Shown piece by piece: positions 52,713 through 61,176 of a stretch of DNA of 64,000 nt (position 1 is the stretch's first letter; the number at the start of each line of letters is the position of its first letter). Origin of the DNA: an uncultured Clostridium sp. (GTDB taxonomy: Bacteria > Bacillota > Clostridia > Clostridiales > Clostridiaceae); assembly GCA_937927335.1 (NCBI GenBank), contig CALBDU010000083.1, forward strand, positions 62,001 through 126,000, read 5' to 3'. The notes beneath the pieces were generated by a model. That model was given only the letters and a program-made list of their open reading frames with translations. It did not search any database and was not told the DNA's origin. The translations under genes and the position numbers were made by a program.

Positions 52713-55331
52713 ATGAAGTTGAACTATAAACATAATAAAAGTAAATTTGTAATTCCTAAAAGTAAAAACCAGTTAGTTGAAAGAACGGATGTGTTCAATA
52801 TACTGGACAAAGCGGTAAATGCAAAGCTTACAATTATATCAGCCCCTGCAGGTTCCGGAAAAACTACTACTGCAGCATCCTGGCTGGAGGCCAGAACAAT
52901 GCAGTATAAAGCCTGCTGGATTACACTGGATGAGCGGGACGATAATATGGAAGCCTTCTGGAGCTGCATTGTTTCAGCTGCGGAAATAATGGAACCCAGC
53001 CTGAGCTGCGGTGAGGACAACACAGTGGACTCACTGTTAAATTGTATTTCTGTTGTAGATCAGGATATTATTTTTATTCTTGATAATTTTCACTTTATCA
53101 CCAACAAGGACGTCTTAAACGGAATCAAGCATTTTCTAGACGGTATGGCTGAAAATATTCACGTTATTATTATTAGCAGGACCAAACCAAATATAAATCT
53201 GGCAAGGCTCAGGCTTAATGGAGAGGTAACTGAAATAACCAAAAAAGAACTGGATTTCAGCCAGGCTGAAACCTTAAGATTTTTTGAAATAAACGGTGAT
53301 ATGGAAATATCAACAAGAAATGCAAGGCTTCTCAGAGAACGCACCGAGGGCTGGGCAGCGGGACTTCAGATTGCACTTCTGTCTTTAAAAAAGAGTGACC
53401 TGGCAGAGCTTGAGGATAGATTTAATGGTGAAAATGAGTATATTCAGGATTATTTCACCGAAGAGGTTATAAATGGCCAAACGGATGAAATTAAGGATTT
53501 TCTTCTAAAGACCTGCGTTCTTGATGAACTAAACCCGGAGCTATGCAATGCTGTAAGTTTGAGAAAAAACAGTCAGCAGATTTTGGAGGAGGTATATGAT
53601 CTGAATTTATTCCTGGATAGGACCGATCGAGATACCTACAGGTACCACAGGCTTTTTAGAGAATTTCTTCTTTACAGGTTAAATGGAATGGATAAGGAGG
53701 AAGCCTGTGAAGCAGGAAACAGGGCTGCACGGTGGTATGAAAAGGAGCAGCGGATCAACGATGCTGTGAATCAGTATATCAAGGTGGGAAACTATAAGCC
53801 TGTCATTGACATTGTGGAGGCTGAATGCTTTAAGAAGATAATGGCAAACGATTATCTTCATGTAATCAGCTGGCTGGATAAGATTCCTCAAGACATAATA
53901 CTAGGTAATGCAATATTTTGTCTGGCTTACATGTATATAAACCTTTATGACGACGTCTCCTATAACAGGTATAATGAATTTGCTCAGCTGGCTATGGAAA
54001 ACAGCTTGGATGATAAGTACAAAAGCCAGTGTGTGGGAATTCTATCAATAATACAAGGAGATAAATGGCTTATAAAATGTCAATACAGGAAAAGCCTTCA
54101 GTACTATGAAAATGCATCAAATTATCTGGAAAGTGATCCTTTTTGGAATATCATAATAAATGTTAAGTCGGCAGTGGCCTGCTTTTTCCTGAAGGATGGC
54201 GTTTTGGAAAAGAAATATTTTGACAGGGCAACAGCTTTAAGTCAGACTTATCAGGATGATGTGCTATTCCTGGTGGTAAACAGGACTTTAATCTTTACAA
54301 AGCTGCTTCGGGGAAAGCTTAATGAATGTGAAAATATATGTAACATATGCATAAATCCAAATATTGGTGAAAAACTAAAGAAAACCTCTTTAATATCAAT
54401 ATTTTACATTGTACTTTCACTGGTACTCTATGAAAAAAATGAATTGGACAAAGCAGAGGAATATGTAATTAAAGGTTTGAAAATCATTGAGGATGAAAAG
54501 AAATATTATTTTCATTTTTATACAATGTACACTGCATACTATGTTTATGCCGGGATACTTTTCGATAAGGGAGACAAAGGGGAACTAGATAGGCTTTATG
54601 AAAAATTTGAAGAGCTTGAACATAAAGACAAGAATAATAAATTCTCAGACAGGTATTTCTTCCACCTGCTTAAGGATTACTTTGAAATATTAAAAATGGG
54701 AAGATACATTGGCACAGGCCGGGTAAGCCAAGTGGAAAAGCTTATGGCAAAGCGAGATCTGAAGTTAAGTGAGGAACTGATAATATTCTCACAGCTGCTT
54801 CTTTTTAAGGATAAAAGCCAGGATGCTCTTATGATTCTAAATAAGCTTCTTACATCCCGTATTGAAGCGCCCAACCCTGCGCTAAGCCTCAGGGCCTTTA
54901 TATCCAGGGCACAGATTTTTTCCCAGGAGGACCAGTACGAAAATGCTACCCGGGATCTGAAGGAGGCCTTAATTTTAGGCTGTAACAACGGTTTTATCAG
55001 GAGCTTTTTTTTCAAAAATGCAAAAATGGGTAAAATCCTTCTAAAAACCATTAAAGGGATGAAATTTAATAAAGACTATTATAAAATGGGGGATTATTTA
55101 AACAAAGTTTTAAGTCTGTATTCCAGTGATGAGCATGTTGAGCTTATAAGCAAAAGGGAAAAGGAAGTACTGCAGCTTATAGAAAATGGAGCCAAGAATT
55201 CTGAGATAGCAAAGAAGCTTTTTATTACAGAAAGCACGGCTAAGAGCCATATTTTGAACATATTCAGCAAATTAGGTGTTCATAATAGAGTTCAGGCTAT
55301 TGCAAAAGCCAAAGAAATAGGAATATTGTAA
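52713..55331 (+). CDS. MalT-like STAND ATPase, LuxR-family regulator
   Basis: An 872-residue regulator. Residues about 20-310 are a STAND/NACHT-like ATPase (Walker A SAPAGSGKTT; Walker B IIFILDNFHF; a winged helix with YRYHRLFREFL). About 380-780 are helical TPR-like repeats that bind the inducer in MalT. The last 65 residues are a LuxR HTH (LISKREKEVLQLIENGAKNSEIAKKLF). It starts 3 bases after pepT1 with its ribosome site inside that gene, so the two are co-translated. It probably controls the surrounding peptidase genes; the inducer is unknown. Confidence 0.9.
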   Translation: MKLNYKHNKSKFVIPKSKNQLVERTDVFNILDKAVNAKLTIISAPAGSGKTTTAASWLEARTMQYKACWITLDERDDNMEAFWSCIVSAAEIMEPSLSCGEDNTVDSLLNCISVVDQDIIFILDNFHFITNKDVLNGIKHFLDGMAENIHVIIISRTKPNINLARLRLNGEVTEITKKELDFSQAETLRFFEINGDMEISTRNARLLRERTEGWAAGLQIALLSLKKSDLAELEDRFNGENEYIQDYFTEEVINGQTDEIKDFLLKTCVLDELNPELCNAVSLRKNSQQILEEVYDLNLFLDRTDRDTYRYHRLFREFLLYRLNGMDKEEACEAGNRAARWYEKEQRINDAVNQYIKVGNYKPVIDIVEAECFKKIMANDYLHVISWLDKIPQDIILGNAIFCLAYMYINLYDDVSYNRYNEFAQLAMENSLDDKYKSQCVGILSIIQGDKWLIKCQYRKSLQYYENASNYLESDPFWNIIINVKSAVACFFLKDGVLEKKYFDRATALSQTYQDDVLFLVVNRTLIFTKLLRGKLNECENICNICINPNIGEKLKKTSLISIFYIVLSLVLYEKNELDKAEEYVIKGLKIIEDEKKYYFHFYTMYTAYYVYAGILFDKGDKGELDRLYEKFEELEHKDKNNKFSDRYFFHLLKDYFEILKMGRYIGTGRVSQVEKLMAKRDLKLSEELIIFSQLLLFKDKSQDALMILNKLLTSRIEAPNPALSLRAFISRAQIFSQEDQYENATRDLKEALILGCNNGFIRSFFFKNAKMGKILLKTIKGMKFNKDYYKMGDYLNKVLSLYSSDEHVELISKREKEVLQLIENGAKNSEIAKKLFITESTAKSHILNIFSKLGVHNRVQAIAKAKEIGIL

Positions 55332-55336
55332 AATTG

Positions 55337-55360
55337 CCGGCATCTTTGGATGCCGGTTTT
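55337..55360 (+). terminator. Terminator after the MalT-like gene
   Basis: CCGGCATC and GATGCCGG form an 8-bp stem with a TTTG loop followed by TTTTC. Confidence 0.88.
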
Positions 55361-55387
55361 CTAATACTAAAATGCTATATAGAACTA

Positions 55388-55447
55388 AAGTATGATTGAA
55401 GCAATAATACTTTTCAACCATTCTAGTAATACTTTAAGGTGATACTT
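55388..55447 (+). promoter_or_regulatory. ATACTT repeats upstream of pepT2, possible regulator site
   Basis: ATACTT occurs at 55407, 55429 and 55442 and in inverse orientation (AAGTAT) at 55388, all within 60 bases. They lie between the MalT-like gene and pepT2, 96-155 bases before the pepT2 start, where an activator would bind. A possible -10 (TATAGT, 55465-55470) lies downstream. Confidence 0.45.
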
Positions 55448-55542
55448 ATCCACCTAAAAAGTGATATAGTAATACAGGAATTGATAATTAATTGTCATGT
55501 TTTAAAAAATTCTGCAGATATTTTTTTAAAAGGAGAACAGAT

Positions 55543-56769
55543 ATGTCTAATGTTGTTGAGAGATTCATAAGGTACGTAAAATTTGAAACCAGATCTGAAG
55601 AAGATTCAAACACTGTTCCTTCCACACCTGGACAGATGGTTTTGGCAAAGGAACTGGCAAAGGAACTGGACACTATAGGAATGACAGATGTGGAAGTTGA
55701 TGAAAACGGCTACGTAATGGCAACGTTATCATCAAATATTGAAAGACCTGTTCCGACGTTAGGATTCATCGCTCATTTGGATACAAGTCCTGAGATATCA
55801 GGTAAAGATGTCAATCCAAAGTTTGTAGAAAATTATGACGGTAAGGATATAGTTCTTAATGAAAAGAATAATGTAATTTTATCTCCAAAGGATTTTCCAG
55901 ATTTAAATAATTATCTTGGTGAGACCCTTATAACTACCGATGGAACTACATTGCTGGGTTCAGATGACAAGGCTGGAGTTGCGGAAATAATCACTGCTAT
56001 GGAATTTTTGATAAATAATCCTCAAATTAAGCATGGTACTGTTAAAGTTGGCTTCACTCCAGATGAGGAAATTGGAAGAGGAGCAGATTTCTTTAACGTA
56101 GATAAGTTTAAGGCTGAGGTTGCATATACTGTGGATGGTGGTGAGCTTGGAGAACTGGAGTTTGAAAATTTTAACGCAGCCAGTGCGAAAATCACAATTA
56201 AGGGCAGAAATGTTCATCCGGGAAGCGCTAAAGGAAAAATGATTAATTCCATGCTAATTGCCGGAGAACTTATGGATATGCTTCCTAAGAACGAGACACC
56301 GGCAACAACTGAAGGCTATGAGGGCTTTTATCATTTGACTTCAATGAGCGGCGGCGTGGAGGAAACAAACCTCAGTTATATAATCAGGGATTTTGATGAA
56401 ATAAAATTCCAGGAGAGACAAGAATTCATAGCAAGGGTTGCAGCAACCCTTAATGATAAATATGGTGCAAACATTGTTTCGGTTGAATTAAAAGAACAAT
56501 ACAGAAACATGAAAGAAAAGATTGAACCTGTAAAGTACGTTGTTGATATAGCTTTTGATGCAATGAAGGAAGCAGGAATTCAGCCAAAGGTTCAGCCTAT
56601 AAGAGGAGGCACAGATGGTGCAAGATTATCCTTTATGGGGCTGCCTACACCAAATATTTTTACCGGAGGTCATAACTTCCACGGCAAATTTGAATATATA
56701 CCGGTAAACTCCATGGAAAAGACAGTAGAAGTAATAGTTAACATAGTAAAGAACTATGCAAATAATTAG
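55543..56769 (+). CDS. pepT: Peptidase T (tripeptide aminopeptidase)
   Basis: A 408-residue M20B aminopeptidase that releases N-terminal residues from tripeptides in the cytoplasm. All expected motifs are present: IAHLDTSPE, LLGSDDKAG, PDEEIGRGADFF, YTVDGG, VHPG (H225) and GGHNFH. It aligns with the upstream paralogue without gaps to residue 227. ATG 55543 follows AAAAGGAGAA; a frame from 55492 would add an unlikely Lys/Phe-rich stretch. The transporter gene follows 38 bases later. Confidence 0.95.
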   Translation: MSNVVERFIRYVKFETRSEEDSNTVPSTPGQMVLAKELAKELDTIGMTDVEVDENGYVMATLSSNIERPVPTLGFIAHLDTSPEISGKDVNPKFVENYDGKDIVLNEKNNVILSPKDFPDLNNYLGETLITTDGTTLLGSDDKAGVAEIITAMEFLINNPQIKHGTVKVGFTPDEEIGRGADFFNVDKFKAEVAYTVDGGELGELEFENFNAASAKITIKGRNVHPGSAKGKMINSMLIAGELMDMLPKNETPATTEGYEGFYHLTSMSGGVEETNLSYIIRDFDEIKFQERQEFIARVAATLNDKYGANIVSVELKEQYRNMKEKIEPVKYVVDIAFDAMKEAGIQPKVQPIRGGTDGARLSFMGLPTPNIFTGGHNFHGKFEYIPVNSMEKTVEVIVNIVKNYANN

Positions 56770-56807
56770 CAAGAAATATACTATCTTATAAATCGAGGGG
56801 GAAAACA

Positions 56808-58325
56808 ATGTCTTCAAATGCAAAGTCAAAAAAACTAAGTCTTATACCGCTGGTATTAATGATTTTTACTTCCGTTTACGGATTTAACAATATTCCAAGA
56901 TCCTTTTATAAAATGGGTTATGCAGCTATTCCATGGTACATATTAGCAGGAATAACCTTCTTTGTACCATTTGCATTGATGGTTGCCGAGTTTGGTACAG
57001 CCTTCAAGGATGAGAAAGGCGGAATTTTCTCATGGATGGAAAAATCAATTGGACCAAGGTTTGCATTCATGGGAACCTTCATGTGGTATTTTTCATATAT
57101 AACATGGATGGTTAATGTTGCATCCAGCTTCTGGGTACCAGTATCAAATGCAATTTTTGGAAAAGACAGCACACAGACCTGGAACTTATTTGGTCTTCAG
57201 GGACCACAGCTTTTAGGCGTTTTCGGAATTATATGGATATTAACTGTAACTTATACATCAACAAAGGGTATGGACAAAATTAAGAAGGTAACTTCAGTAG
57301 GCGGAACAGCCGTATTATTACTAAATGTATTTCTTTGGATAGGTGCAATAGCTGTATTTGTTGGAAATCATGGACAGCTTGCACAGCCAATATCAGGCCT
57401 TAGCTCATTTATCCAGACACCAAATCCAAAATATGCCGGAGATGTAATAGCTGCATTAGCATTTGTAGTTTATGCACTGTTTGCATACGGCGGTATTGAA
57501 GCTGTAGGCGGTCTGGTTGATGAAACTGAAAACCCTGAAAAAACATTCCCAAAAGGAATTCTATTATCAGGTGCTATTATATCAGTAGGATATTCACTTG
57601 GAATTTTGCTTATAGGAATATTCACCAACTGGTCAACTGTAATGGGCATAAAAGGTGTTAACCTTGGAAATGCCAGCTATATAGTTATGTCAAACCTTGG
57701 ATATTCACTTGGTACAGCTTTTGGATCAAGCACTGCTACAGCTACAGCTTTAGGACATGGTGTTGCAAGATTTGTTGGTCTTTCAATGACTTTGGCCCTT
57801 TCAGGAGCATTCTTCACCCTGATGTATTCTCCATTAAAGCAGATGATTGAAGGTACTCCAACTAAGCTATGGCCAGGAAAGCTTGGTGAAACTAAAAATG
57901 GACTTCCTATAAATGCTATGTGGGTTCAGGCAACAATAGTATGCGTAATGATTGCCCTGGTAGCCTTCGGTGGAAGCTCAATGGCTGCCTTCTTCAATAT
58001 ACTTGTTTCCATGACAAACGTAGCAATGACCCTTCCATACATGTTTATTGCAGCAGCATTTCCATTCTTCAAGAAAAAGATGGAAATCAAAAAGCCATTT
58101 GTTGTTTATAAAACTCAGTTAAGTGCAAATGTATGGACCTGGATAGTTGTTTTAACTGTTGGACTTGCAAACCTGTTCTGCATAATCCAGCCAGCATTAG
58201 AGGGAGACATGCTTACAACAATATGGAGTGTAGTTGGACCTGTATTATTTGCAGCAGTTGCATGGGTGTTGTATTCCAGATATGAAAAAAATATGAGAAA
58301 AGAAAATATAGAAAAAATAGCATAA
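56808..58325 (+). CDS. APC-superfamily amino acid transporter, YjeM-like
   Basis: A 505-residue transporter with about 12-13 transmembrane helices. FGFNNIPRSFYKMGY after the first helix and AYGGIEAVGGLVDETENPEKTFPKGI in the middle are marks of the glutamate:GABA-antiporter-like branch that includes YjeM. It probably exchanges amino acids across the membrane, exporting those released by the peptidases or importing others; the substrate is not decidable here. GAGGGGGA precedes the ATG, and it is close behind pepT. Confidence 0.88.
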   Translation: MSSNAKSKKLSLIPLVLMIFTSVYGFNNIPRSFYKMGYAAIPWYILAGITFFVPFALMVAEFGTAFKDEKGGIFSWMEKSIGPRFAFMGTFMWYFSYITWMVNVASSFWVPVSNAIFGKDSTQTWNLFGLQGPQLLGVFGIIWILTVTYTSTKGMDKIKKVTSVGGTAVLLLNVFLWIGAIAVFVGNHGQLAQPISGLSSFIQTPNPKYAGDVIAALAFVVYALFAYGGIEAVGGLVDETENPEKTFPKGILLSGAIISVGYSLGILLIGIFTNWSTVMGIKGVNLGNASYIVMSNLGYSLGTAFGSSTATATALGHGVARFVGLSMTLALSGAFFTLMYSPLKQMIEGTPTKLWPGKLGETKNGLPINAMWVQATIVCVMIALVAFGGSSMAAFFNILVSMTNVAMTLPYMFIAAAFPFFKKKMEIKKPFVVYKTQLSANVWTWIVVLTVGLANLFCIIQPALEGDMLTTIWSVVGPVLFAAVAWVLYSRYEKNMRKENIEKIA

Positions 58326-58342
58326 TAAATTAATAAATAATA

Positions 58343-58380
58343 TTTTAGCATGTATACCTAATACATGCTAAAATTATTAT
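58343..58380 (+). terminator. Hairpin after the transporter gene
   Basis: TTTTAGCATGTAT and ATACATGCTAAAA form a perfect 13-bp stem with an ACCTA loop, followed by A/T-rich sequence (TTATTAT) in place of a clean T tract. Confidence 0.75.
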
Positions 58381-58408
58381 ATAGTAAATCTTGAAAGGGG
58401 TGCTTGCA

Positions 58409-59800
58409 ATGAAAATTAATAAGAAAATCGATGAACTTAAGGATGATTTGATAAGCTCCACCCGGGAACTTGTAAAAATCAAAAGTATTGAAGAAGAGGC
58501 AAAGGATGGCATGCCTTATGGCCAAGGTGTTGCTGCGGCCTTGAAAAAGGCTCTGGAAATCTCCGAAAAGCTTGGCTTTAAAACAGTTGATCTGGATGGT
58601 TATGTTGGATATGCCGAGTATGGCGAAGGTGAAGATTATGTAGCTGTACTGGGACATCTGGATGTGGTACCAGAAGGAAATGGCTGGATATACCCTCCCT
58701 ATGGAGCTGAAATACATGATGGAAAAATGTTTGGAAGAGGAACAATGGATGACAAGGCTCCCATAGTTGCTGCCCTTTACGGCCTGAAGGCTCTGAAGGA
58801 CTTAAACCTGCCGCTATCTAAGAGAGTAAGAATAATTTACGGAACTAATGAGGAAACTGGCTGCAAGGAGATGGCTCACTATTTTGAAAAGGAAAAACCT
58901 CCTGTATCAGGATTTACACCGGATGCAGAATATCCCATCATATATGGTGAAAAAGGTATTACCATATTTAAAGCAGCTAAGAAGTTGGTAAACAAGGGAA
59001 ATGGAGACATAACTGTCCGATCCATTAATGGAGGACAAAGGGCAAACATGGTGCCGGATTACTGTGAGGCTGTTCTAAATGCAAAAGATTTAAAAGCTGC
59101 TGCAGAAGCAGCAGAAAGCTTTAAGGCCAGAACCGGCTATGATATAACTGCAGAGGTCTTAGGTGATAGTGTAAAGATAAAATCTGTGGGTGTCAGTGCA
59201 CATGGAAGTCTTCCTCACCTTGGGAAAAACGCAATTATGCAGCTGTTTGCTTTTCTTGGAGAGCTGTCCCTTAGAGAAGGTGATTTAGCAGCTTACATAA
59301 GCTTCTTTAATAAATATGTTGGCTTTGACACAACTGGGGTATCCATGGGAATAGGTCTTGAAGATAAAGAATCGGGAAAGCTTTCCTTTAATGTGGGAAC
59401 CATAGCCATGAATGAGGATAAGATATCCATGAGTCTTAATCTTAGATATCCTGTAACCTTTAAATTGGAAGATATGATGAAGCCGTTAAATGAAAAATTT
59501 GAAACTGCTGGTATCGAAGTGGAGGATATGACTCACCAGGAGCCACTATTTTTCCCTGAGGACCATCCTCTTATAAAGTCCCTTCAGAAGGTTTACAGTG
59601 AGCAAACCGGCAAGGAGGCAAAGCTGCTGGCTATAGGAGGCGGAACCTATGCCAAGGAAATGCCTAATATAGTAGCCTTTGGACCGATTTTTCCGGGAAA
59701 ACCGGACCTTGACCATCAGGCCAACGAATATATTGAAATTGAAGATTTAGTACTTAATGCAAAAATATACGGACACGCTATTTATGAGCTTGCAAAATAA
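58409..59800 (+). CDS. pepV: PepV-like M20 dipeptidase (Sapep family)
   Basis: A 463-residue M20 metallopeptidase hydrolysing dipeptides, with GHLDVVPEGNGW and MDDKAP (metal site), NEETGCKEM (catalytic Glu and ligand), VSAHGSLPHLGKNA (lid His) and a C-terminal HQANEYIEIED carrying the last His ligand. All expected residues are present, unlike in the first PepT paralogue. ATG 58409 follows AAAGGGGTG. It closes a set of tri- and dipeptidases with an amino acid carrier. Confidence 0.92.
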   Translation: MKINKKIDELKDDLISSTRELVKIKSIEEEAKDGMPYGQGVAAALKKALEISEKLGFKTVDLDGYVGYAEYGEGEDYVAVLGHLDVVPEGNGWIYPPYGAEIHDGKMFGRGTMDDKAPIVAALYGLKALKDLNLPLSKRVRIIYGTNEETGCKEMAHYFEKEKPPVSGFTPDAEYPIIYGEKGITIFKAAKKLVNKGNGDITVRSINGGQRANMVPDYCEAVLNAKDLKAAAEAAESFKARTGYDITAEVLGDSVKIKSVGVSAHGSLPHLGKNAIMQLFAFLGELSLREGDLAAYISFFNKYVGFDTTGVSMGIGLEDKESGKLSFNVGTIAMNEDKISMSLNLRYPVTFKLEDMMKPLNEKFETAGIEVEDMTHQEPLFFPEDHPLIKSLQKVYSEQTGKEAKLLAIGGGTYAKEMPNIVAFGPIFPGKPDLDHQANEYIEIEDLVLNAKIYGHAIYELAK

Positions 59801-59811
59801 ACAGAAATTTA

Positions 59812-59850
59812 AAACAGGCTTTCCCATTTTGAGAAAGCCTGTTTTTATTT
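59812..59850. terminator. Bidirectional terminator between pepV and rex
   Basis: AAACAGGCTTTC and GAAAGCCTGTTT form a 12-bp stem, followed by T-rich sequence on the plus strand. The rex stop codon lies in the T-rich tail. Confidence 0.88.
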
Positions 59851-60474
59851 TTCATTAAGAAGATAGGTCAATGTGAATAAGCTGTCGGTTAAATGAACAT
59901 TTTCCACAGTTATTCCATCAGGGACATCTAAATCCACAGGTGCAAAATTCCAGATTCCCTTGATATTGTTTTTTACAAGAATATCGCATACTTCCTGTGC
60001 GCTGCTGCTAGGGACACATATTACACCTATATGTATTTCATTATTTGACAGGTAATCATTTAATGTATCCATATCCCTGACTTCAATATCCCTGATCCTT
60101 ATTCCTGTTAATTTAGGATTTTTGTCAAATAGTGCCTTGATGGAAAAACCAAGCTTACTGAACCCCTGATAATTAGTAATAGCCTGACCTATATTTCCGG
60201 CACCTATAATTGCTACCTTATATTCCCTGTCAAGACCTAAAATAGCACTGATCTGCTTATAAAGGTCGGACACGTTATAACCGTAGCCCTGCTGGCCGAA
60301 TTCACCGAAGCAATTAAGGTCCTGTCTTATTTGTGAGGCAGTAAAGCCCATCTTTCTTCCCAATTCACCGGATGAAATTTTATCAACATCATTATTTAAT
60401 AACACTTCCAGGTATCTGTGGTATTTTGGAAGCCTTCTAATTACTGCCAATGAAATGCTTTTATCTTTACCCAT
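59845..60474 (-). CDS. rex: Redox-sensing transcriptional repressor Rex
   Basis: A 209-residue Rex: N-terminal winged helix (SGELGRKMGFTASQIRQDLN, then FGQQGYGY), a Rossmann fold with GAGNIGQAI that reads NADH/NAD, and a C-terminal swapped helix. It represses fermentation and NADH-oxidising genes when NAD is plentiful. Upstream AGGAGGT precedes the ATG on the minus strand. It forms a single-gene unit here; no clear Rex operator is seen in its own upstream region. Confidence 0.94.
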   Translation of the reverse strand: MGKDKSISLAVIRRLPKYHRYLEVLLNNDVDKISSGELGRKMGFTASQIRQDLNCFGEFGQQGYGYNVSDLYKQISAILGLDREYKVAIIGAGNIGQAITNYQGFSKLGFSIKALFDKNPKLTGIRIRDIEVRDMDTLNDYLSNNEIHIGVICVPSSSAQEVCDILVKNNIKGIWNFAPVDLDVPDGITVENVHLTDSLFTLTYLLNEK

Positions 60475-60583
60475 TGTGTACCTCCTGTATGATTTAAATA
60501 AAAGTGTATAAAAATTATATCACAATGAAAAAAATTAATAAATAGTTAATTTTACAGTATTTTCAGTCTAATTATGTTTATCT

Positions 60584-60994
60584 TTAATTAGGAATAACCA
60601 CTACTGCCGTGGGTGAGTTACGCATCACTTTTGATGTTACTGACCCAACAAATCTTCCAACTCCACTTAAACTGGATTTTGTCATTACAATCATATCATA
60701 GTTACCAGTTTTAGCCTCCTTAAGTATCTCATCAGAGCTGAAGCCCAATACATTAATCTTATTAACCAGGTAGCCCGGCAATGCAGCTTCACCTATGATC
60801 AATGTTTTCATGCTGTCTGCCTGAAGTCCCTCCAGCTCAGTGACAGCAAACATTTCCCTGGTATAGAGCACTTCCATTACATTTATCAATGTAACCTCTA
60901 CTTCACTGGGAGCAAAATACTTTTTAAGCCAATCCACTGAGTGAAGGCTTATATCTGTTCCATCCAACGGTATGAGTACCTTAAGCTTTGGCAT
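60584..60994 (-). CDS. Universal stress protein
   Basis: A 136-residue UspA-fold protein (KVLIPLDGTDISLHSVDWL; YDMIVMTKSSLSGVGRFVGSVTSKVMRNS), the last segment being the G-x2-G-x9-G-S/T ATP-binding loop: here GVGRFVGSVTSKVMR. I chose ATG 60994 for its AAGGAGTG; a frame from 61012 has no ribosome site. It stands alone between divergent neighbours. Role: stress-related nucleotide binding, partner unknown. Confidence 0.87.
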   Translation of the reverse strand: MPKLKVLIPLDGTDISLHSVDWLKKYFAPSEVEVTLINVMEVLYTREMFAVTELEGLQADSMKTLIIGEAALPGYLVNKINVLGFSSDEILKEAKTGNYDMIVMTKSSLSGVGRFVGSVTSKVMRNSPTAVVVIPN

Positions 60995-61176
60995 TAAAAA
61001 CACTCCTTCCACTGCTAATTTTGTTTACTTAAAAATTCAACATATAAATAAAAATTCCTTCTTAAATATAAAATATTATAATACATTAATTTTTAGTGAA
61101 AAACTGGGTAAAACAAGTTATAATAACTAATAGGATCAGGAATGACCGTAATAAAAGTTATGGAGAAATAAATATA

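Noticed and set aside
55388..55447. The ATACTT repeats as a CRISPR-like array
   Set aside because: Repeats are only six bases with irregular spacing and no cas genes are present.
55508..55530. A CodY-like box before pepT (AATTCTGCAGATATT)
   Set aside because: The best alignment has five mismatches out of 15 and no promoter overlap, too weak to report as a site.
60534..60550. ATTAATAAATAGTTAAT as a Rex operator upstream of rex
   Set aside because: It lacks the outer TTG/CAA of the Rex consensus and is the sort of palindrome expected by chance in A/T-rich spacers.
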